From Lingula anatina (taxonomy: Eukaryota; Brachiopoda; Lingulata; Lingulida; Lingulidae): a stretch of DNA of 42,056 bases. Of the stretch, positions 34,842 to 42,056 are shown piece after piece. Where the stretch lies: NCBI RefSeq assembly GCF_001039355.2, contig NW_019775691.1:238516-280571 (forward strand), in the 5' to 3' direction. The notes under the pieces are model-generated. The model searched no databases. It saw nothing but the letters and a program-made list of their open reading frames with translations, and was not told the DNA's origin. Each line of letters begins with the position of its first letter. Within the stretch, counting starts at the first letter, position 1. The translations under genes and the position numbers were made by a program.

Positions 34842-34843
<2 letters not shown>

Positions 34844-35439
34844 TGCGACACTGTTGGCCTCTGACACTGGAACAACAGAAAAATGAAAACAAAAACAAAA
34901 TCAAACGAATAAAAAAAGAAAAAGATATAACAGACACCATATCAGACACCATAAACAGCCTTTAACCAACATTTCTACAAGGTAACAGCAAATATCAAAT
35001 ATTCATTACTGTGGTTGGCTTATACCAGTGAGCCATATATAAATAGACTTATGGAGTCTGACTGAATGAATACAAATTTAATATGAAAAATACTCAAACA
35101 TATACATGCAAGTACTAGTAGGCAATACTTTGTACACAAAAAAAGGAACAAATGTATAATAATAAGTAAACAAATAAAAAATATTATCTTAACTTACTAC
35201 TAGTACACAGAGGTCGAAATTGTCACCATATTTATTCAAGTTTTTTTTTTTCATTTTTTGTCAGTCAACTATAAACCTTACAGAAACAAATCTGACTCCA
35301 GAGAATACATTATCATCTCCCAAATTGAAAAAAAAGGGTTATTTTTTTTTTAAATATCTAAGCAGCTATTGAAAAAAACAAGGCATCTGTCTTTGTGCTC
35401 TGGATGCCCAAAATATTTCAGAAAGTCATCACAGTTCTG

Positions 35440-35440
35440 T

Positions 35441-35487
<47 letters not shown>

Positions 35488-35489
35488 TT
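35440..35489. repeat. (TTTA)n microsatellite
   Basis: About 12 TTTA units. Confidence 0.95.
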
Positions 35490-35813
35490 GGGGGTAAAAA
35501 CATGGTAAATTAAAAATGTATCTTCCCCATGGTTAAAAAGTTCTTCATAATTTGATGCAACCAGTTGTCAACTGGTCTCTGCAAATATCAACATGAACAA
35601 GAGAGAGCAGTAAACAGTGGAAGAAAAGCCACTGGCGGAATGGCGCTATCTGGAAACTATCAAACACACTTAAATACGATTGACTAAAAAGAATTTATCA
35701 ATAGCTGAGATTGCCTGGCAAACTAATTAGGACCCATCAAATTCAGGGAAACTTCTTTGTTTTGGAATAAAAATGTGTTTAAGGGTTAAAAAAACATTGT
35801 ATTTATTAGTTTT

Positions 35814-36031
35814 AGGGTGCATTCCCAGAGATTTAGATCGATCCAGAGATTTAGATTAAGATTGACCTGGGGGTTCGCGCAAAATTGCAGTAAGCCGAGC
35901 ACGCACCATAGTTAATTACCCCCTTGCAGCTTTTAGTAGGTGGGACAGACCCTTAAACCGGCTAAGCTGACAGTAATCTAGTGAGACTCCCCACAGGGAT
36001 AGATTGATCTAAAATCTATGGGAATGGGGTC
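35814..36031. mobile_element. Hairpin MITE, family B (diverged)
   Basis: Starts agggtgcattcccagag, ends atgggaatggggtcat, and keeps the central gttaattaccccctt and the inverted pair taagccgagc / accggctaag. Confidence 0.55.
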
Positions 36032-37495
36032 ATAGTGTTAGAAAACTTAGTTTTAAAAATTCAGAACAATTAACGGCTGAATTCTACTTCCCTGAGAACT
36101 ATTAGTATTTGTAACATATAATCTGCTATAAGAAGCTGCCACATGTTAAGTTAATTTTTCTATTCTCTGAACATTTAAAACCTACAATAATGTATTCTGT
36201 TCTTATCCTTAAATATCACCATGATTTGTTCAGCTTTCATAGACAACTTAACTGTAACATCTGAACTTGATCCTAAATCACCCTTGGCAACAAAAGTGTT
36301 GGTTTGTCAGTTTAAATTGGTAGTGGACAAAAAATCTTTAAAAAGTCCTTCACAAATTCTGATGAAATTTTTGGAAATCACTGAAGGAGGAAAAGAGCAG
36401 ACATCATTAAAATTCCAATTGAATCCTGGTCTCCTACATTTTATCTTTAAATACAGTACACAATATAAGTATAATTATAGACAAAATGAAACAAAACATT
36501 TTCTTTTTTTTATTCTTGGAAGAATCTCATTTGAATTGCATTCTAGCCTGTAGTATAATATGTTGCTGCAGTGTCACAGTTCACAGTGTTATTTCTGCTT
36601 AATACCAATATTCATGAATACAAGAACTACCTTAAGTGGATATTGCCTATCTGGAGTGTTTCTGCTTTCAGGTTACAAGTGGAGGTGATTTCATTTGTAC
36701 ATCATTAGCATATCATTTCCTGAAGTAGGTAGATTAGATTACGGTAAGTCTTTTAAAAGTACTTGGCTATATATATACAGTGTATGTACTAGTAAGGAAT
36801 AATTAAACATATATTTTATGTATAAGTATTAAGCAGCTATGAGGAAACTTCCTGTCTGGCTGGTTATGACAGCTCAAAATGCCAGATTGGACCTGCATGA
36901 TTTTTAACATTGCAGGTCCTCTCAAATGGCAAGGTTTATGTAAAAATACACTACATAAAAACAAATGACTAATGGAAATAACATTACAGTTTGGACCAGC
37001 ACAGACTCAGAGAAACTGCAGAATTCTTGGAGTGTGCCCAAAATTTTCCCCCATGTCTGTCTTTAGGGTTAATAATTGAAAAAAATCAATAATTTTAAAA
37101 GTGTGTTCAAATTTCAAAATAAAAAAGTGCTTCTGAAATGCTATTTTACAATGGTTTCTGGTTTCAAAATTTATCTGTATGTTTGGTAAATATGGATTTT
37201 TTTTTCAAATTTAATGGTCTGCAGACCAAATACCACTACTATTAAATGGCCCTACTAAACCCTTAATTGTTATACATGGAAGAGAACTGATTATCTAGAT
37301 CTCCGAAAAACTTGTAAACTGTTTCAGGTTTCACATTGCTTTTAAGGTATCAACCTCGATGCCATCAACTATACTGTCCTATGTGACAGTGTAATGTTAT
37401 TACACTATATATCAATTCCATAAATCTGTTGTCATGTCATAAATGCATCAGTAGAACAATAATACCTGTCAGTGAATACAAAAAAAATTGAAACT

Positions 37496-37590
37496 GAAGG
37501 ATAAGTAGAATCATCTTAGAAAACCTGTAGATTAGTACAAACAAACAAAAGGATAAGTAGAATCACCTCAGAATCCCGTAGATGAGCACA
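37496..37590. repeat. Two-copy ~52-bp tandem repeat
   Basis: aaggataagtagaatcatct and aaggataagtagaatcacct start two units; the second is more diverged at its end. Confidence 0.65.
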
Positions 37591-38263
37591 GCTAGAAAAC
37601 TAGGACTCTGGTGACATCAGTACGTGCTGCCTGTGACACTCTACTTGGTTGTCTACTTACATGTGCCTTCCAGCAATGGTAACTAAATATTAGTCCAAGA
37701 AACAGCTGCAATATAATACATGTACAATGAGTATACACTGTCAGTGATGGAAGCAAAGTGGCTTTTTTCCTGTAATTATGGTCACAAGGAATGCATACAG
37801 TACCTATAGCTGTTCCCACTCTAGTATGTGACACATAAAGATGGAGTTGCTGGAAATAAAAGAACTGCCTTCACTCTATGGGATTCCCTGCAATGACATG
37901 TCCACATGGGCTTGTTACCTGTTTGTACAGGCTACATGCATGGCAGTATTGATTTCTGCTGCAAGAAGTTCTTTAAGCTACAGCTGCCAATGAATACTCA
38001 TTAGATACATGTGCTGACAAAAATAAATGAGGCAGAGAGAGGGCATTTATGAAGACAGCAATTTCAAGGTTGAGGTTTTTCTGAAAAAAAGCAGCCACTC
38101 AGTTGATTAACCTTGAGAAATGGCATACAACTTTCCATAGATATCTCTCTCTCTTTTCCCCAAAAAATTTTTTTAACCCTCCAAACCTATATATAATTTG
38201 CTTATTTGTAATGTCAATTTAACCACAACCAACCTTTTTTCTGCTCCAAAGATTTTCCACCTA

Positions 38264-38360
38264 GAAACCCTCTAAAAAGGTATTAAGCGACTGTCCATAT
38301 CTGATACATATGTATTTAAGCAACTACATGTCTCTAAGAGACCATGCATTCCCAGACCTT
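38264..38360. repeat. Dispersed repeat D3, copy 1
   Basis: aaaccctctaaaaaggta, gactgtccatatctgata, tgtctctaa and cattcccagacct occur in the same order at 40684-40770. It overlaps the left end of the 38344 hairpin element. Confidence 0.6.
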
Positions 38361-38597
38361 ACCATACTAACTTTGGATCGAAGTATCACTGAGCAGATTC
38401 TCGCTTAATTGCAATTAACTTGGGCGGCTTAGATGTCTGTCACACCTGCTGAGGCTGATAGGGGGTAATTAACTATCATTTAACAGTTTTAGTGGTTGTC
38501 CTAGACATCTAAGCTGTTTGGGCTGAAAGCAATTTAGCGAGGGACCCCATGGAGAAGGACAGATCCTGTTAGATCAATCCAGGGATGGGAACCCTGT
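38344..38597. mobile_element. Hairpin MITE, family B, opposite orientation
   Basis: gggcggcttagatgtctgtc pairs with the inverted gacatctaagctgtttgggc. The core reads agggggtaattaact, reversed relative to the other copies. Termini catcccagac-like and gggatgggaaccct. Confidence 0.6.
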
Positions 38598-38982
38598 CTA
38601 TAAAAACACAGTAAAAACCCTCACCATCTACCTGTACAGTACACACCCATCTATGCTTATATAGATCTATATAGGTGTAGGCCACGAAAGAAGCTGTTAT
38701 GTCATAATCCTCAATTATTCTGCAGGTCTACCATCAATAAAGTAGCAATCTACTGAATAAAGCTTACAACAGAACATGCAGAAAGACACGTATTAGTAAA
38801 GCACCCGATAATCTCGCAACCCAATAACTGATCAAAGTCACCATGGAAGGTGAAATAAGTACATTTCTTTGCTAGATGATTGATGGCTTTCATCTACATG
38901 TGTGTATCTGGTCTAACAGTGCATTTCTATTCTATTTATTATACTAGTGTATTTTTATATCAGTAATTCTTACATGTACTAG

Positions 38983-39068
38983 TACTAGTACTATATTTTT
39001 TAATATTGTATTGTTGGGCAAGTACGTACTTGCCCAACAATACAATATTAAAAAATATAGTACTAGTA
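38983..39068. repeat. Perfect 86-bp palindrome, no spacer
   Basis: Two 43-bp arms are exact reverse complements and meet at gcaagtac|gtacttgc (39025/39026). The arms run through ttgttgggcaag, an A/T-rich ttttttaatattgtatt stretch and a tactagta end. No mismatch and no loop. Confidence 0.95.
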
Positions 39069-40683
39069 ACAAAACATGAGTTTGCTAATCAGTATTAATC
39101 ACTTTTTATGTAACAAAAAATTTAATAAAAAATATCTGAACACCGAATTAAATTTTAAAAAGTAACATTCACTTAAAAGTAACATTCACAACATCCCATA
39201 CTTATTCTAACTCTGAACTTCAGCTTCATGGAGTTTCTTCACTTCGTAAGTAATTGTATGCTAAATGGACTTGTTACAGCAGACATGCTAGTACTTATAA
39301 TAGGTATACAATTAACTTAAGTATGATTTATAATTCTACAGAAATAGGGCCATTTTTTGCTCTGTTTAATAATTACATGAAAACTTAATGATGTGGCGAA
39401 GGGAGTCACCGGGATGTTTTGTAATGGAATTTAAAAATTAATTATACGGTAAGGCTGATATATTATAGTGACACAATTAAAATTAACTAAAAAGAAATAT
39501 GTAATTATTAAAGGTGGGGGTGCAAATGCCTGTAAGGAGTTGGACATGGTAAACACCATCAACAGAACACATGCCAAACCTTCCACAGCTGAAGTGTATA
39601 CATTTAAGAGCACTCAAATAAGAACAATATCAGTTATTTTCAGCACAACACAGCAGGCTTCAGGCGGTAATACCCACTTGTTGATGTCTTCTAGAGTCTT
39701 TTTCCTCTATGACATACAAAATACACTTATAACAAAAGCAGTCTGTGATGTTATCCATTGGGGCCAGCCTAAACCTAAGGCCATTAAAATTTTGTTTGGA
39801 CCAGTAGATTTTTCAGAATGTGCAAATTTAGTGGGCCAGCATGGCCATTCAATTTTTTTTTTTCTGGTAGTTTTGAAAAGGGCTTTCAATTCAATTTAAT
39901 TTTTTCCTGAAACATAACTGTTACAAGATGATTCTGAAAAAAATTTGATAAAATCAAGGTCTTAATTGATATCACTAGTGTACTATATTGAAATAGAAGA
40001 ACTGTCCAGTACTAGTCTTATTTTTTTTTTCCTGCATGACCAGTAAATCCTGATTCAGACTTGTATATTTTAGGAATATGAAAGTCCAATTTCCACTAAG
40101 CTGAAAAGTTTATAGCACACACTATGAGAGCACTTCTGACATGACTTTAAAAATTGTTTCAATGCTAGATTGACTGGAAAACTGACAGCTATAGTATATA
40201 TAAGCATGTCTGAGTTATGACAGTGACTCACTCCTACCTAGAATACTGGTATTATAATAACTTTCAACTATATATCAGTAGGCAACAGCATCAAACATTC
40301 ATAGCTCCATTACAATAGTTAATCTGGCACTGATGAAAATACAAAGTAATTTAATTCTTAATTTTATACAGCTGCAGTATTTATCGCATCATCAATGACA
40401 ATTCTCATTAAAAAATGCCAAGATAAGATCTAATGAAGAATGATTCTTGATTATTACTACTAAGTTAGTTTGCTATGTACACTAATGCCTTCATCTCCAG
40501 GGTATCAGAAAATTACCATAAATTAAATAGTAAATGACGAAGAATTTGTCACATCAACTGCACAATTAGTCTTCCGTGAATTGCAATTATTACATTTGAA
40601 TGGAAATTAAAGTGCATTTAAACACAATATTGCCCTATTTCAGACTGCAGTTATTGTAATGACTGACAAGATATCCTGGAATT

Positions 40684-40770
40684 TGGAAACCCTCTAAAAA
40701 GGTACCAAGAGACTGACCATATCTGATAGCAACTCCATATGTCTCTAAAACACCATTCCCAGACCTATAT
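40684..40770. repeat. Dispersed repeat D3, copy 2
   Basis: Colinear with 38264-38360; likely a fragment of the same mobile family. Confidence 0.6.
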
Positions 40771-41240
40771 CTACTGCAGAAGGAATTTACAACTAAGCTA
40801 ATTCAGAGTATAGAATTACTATATGCTTACCATGCTTCTACTGCCTATGACAGACATAACAATAAATATATAAGAGGTACTAAAGGTTAGATAATGCACA
40901 ATATTAAACTCTGACATTTTCATATTATAGGGGTACTTAACCTACTCAAACCAAATGTAGGTTTCCTTTGCTCGGAACTCTCTGAATTGCCTCTGTTAGC
41001 TAGTACGTGTATGTATAATTTTTATGAGCCCTCCCCCCCCCCCGCCTCCCCCATCCCCACAGATAGGCTATAAGTTCATCACTATTATACATGTTTTGAT
41101 ATATTAGTTTTAATATTATTATCAGCAGGTTATGCTTTAATTAATATAAAAAATCATAAATAGCAACCAAACTTAAAGGCAATGACTAATAACAATAATT
41201 ATTCCTTTGTTTGCAAAATATAACAACAATAAATTAAATA

Positions 41241-41260
41241 CTAGACTAGACTAGACTAGA
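41241..41260. repeat. (CTAGA)4 microsatellite
   Basis: Four tandem CTAGA units. Confidence 0.9.
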
Positions 41261-42056
41261 ATATATATTTTTATCAAGAAAGGGAGCTATAGAACTTTTT
41301 TTTTCAAATTTTGAAGTAGATTGTGTGATAGTGTATATCATGTATGCAGGCACAAAAGTGAGTCTGTGAGTTACTCTGAGGTCTAGAATTCCATTCAATT
41401 CATATGCTGTCATCACTTTTAACCTTGATAATCAGGGTGATATTCCTCAGTAGATGTGGGTACCCTGTCACACAGGTGAGTCACTGTTTGCTGGAAGCTT
41501 AATTAACAGAGTGCCCTGGTATACCCAGGACGCTGTCTGAAAGATGGCTGCTTTCTCCACAGCAAATGAAATTGATCATGATTGTAACTATATAAACAAA
41601 ATCAACTTATTTGTCTATAATCATTTTACATTTCCACCTTTTATGATTACATATACTCACGGTTACTTTTTTAAAGAATATTTTATAGAGTATAGGGTAA
41701 TTGCACTTGTAACAGCTACTAGTAGTTTACATCATGAGGTGCTGTGCCTCAGTGCATTCCAAGGAAAATACAATTGCAATTAATTTAAATTTTATCCATG
41801 ATATAAGTCAATTACAACTGAGCACTTGTCATCCCTGAGTCAGTAGCTATCTGGACTTTGCTGCGATAATTACACTGTACGTAGTAAGTATACTGACAGT
41901 CAATGAAAATGCATCAGAAAACTTTCTTGTACTTTTTTACCGAGAATCGATTCCAACCATATAAACGAGTACTAATGCACTTGTTTGGTCTTGTTTGACT
42001 GATTCTACCTCGTCTTCATTCACAACAGGGCTTACGTGAGATCAGTTAAACGAGAC

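Larger units (their letters stand above)
25441..42056. other. 16.6 kb without a supportable gene: SLC12A8 upstream flank or 5' UTR intron
   Basis: I found no exon with homology, consistent phase or raised GC on either strand. The acceptor-like TACTTATAG at ~25455 (minus strand), 13 bases before the SLC12A8 ATG, suggests the 5' UTR continues in an exon somewhere to the right, so part of this region may be intron. It is rich in hairpin elements and simple repeats, listed separately. Confidence 0.55.

Noticed and set aside
39468-39899. 143-codon plus-strand open frame
   Set aside because: AT-rich, no recognisable motif, no splice signals or partner exons, composition like the flanking non-coding DNA.
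41997-42056. Possible SLC12A8 5' UTR exon with a minus-strand GTAAGC donor at the window edge
   Set aside because: A single donor-like hexamer with no other support; cannot be tested within the window.

Overview
The window looks like nuclear DNA of a multicellular animal. Coding sequence is split into short exons with GT/AG splice sites. Introns are AT-rich and full of microsatellites, minisatellites and small inverted-repeat transposons. Three genes can be supported. The two recognisable ones are clear orthologs of vertebrate NMRAL1 and SLC12A8. An outbred invertebrate with high heterozygosity, possibly a lancelet (Branchiostoma), would fit, but the species is an inference and is not proven here.

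Layout. At the left edge (to 520, + strand) is the last exon of a secreted or surface mucin-like gene: a Thr/Pro hexapeptide array followed by a Cys/Trp-rich C-terminal domain that I do not recognise. About 3.1 kb of gene-free DNA follows. NMRAL1 (- strand, 3736 to 9826 or 12245) has seven coding exons that join in phase to 301 codons; the first exon encodes only seven residues. That exon and its promoter region are present twice, because about 2.35 kb is repeated in tandem (8017-10376 and 10449-12796) with a single N between the copies. SLC12A8 (- strand, 14908-25440) has twelve coding exons that join in phase to 732 codons. The remaining 16.6 kb (25441-42056) has no gene I can support. It is either the upstream flank or a long 5' untranslated intron of SLC12A8, and it holds a cluster of MITE-like hairpin elements, a 17-unit 39-bp minisatellite, a second N-associated duplication (28476-29722 and 29955-31209) and a perfect 86-bp palindrome.

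Functional picture. NMRAL1 is an NADPH-binding redox sensor of the NmrA family. SLC12A8 is a cation-chloride-cotransporter-family protein whose vertebrate ortholog has been proposed, with dispute, to carry the NAD precursor NMN. The two lie head to tail on the same strand, but nothing in the sequence shows co-regulation. The best leads are repeats that copy splice sites inside SLC12A8 introns, the two N-linked duplications (probably unmerged alleles), the unknown mucin C-terminal domain, and the hairpin-transposon cluster. I found no evidence for an entirely new molecular system.
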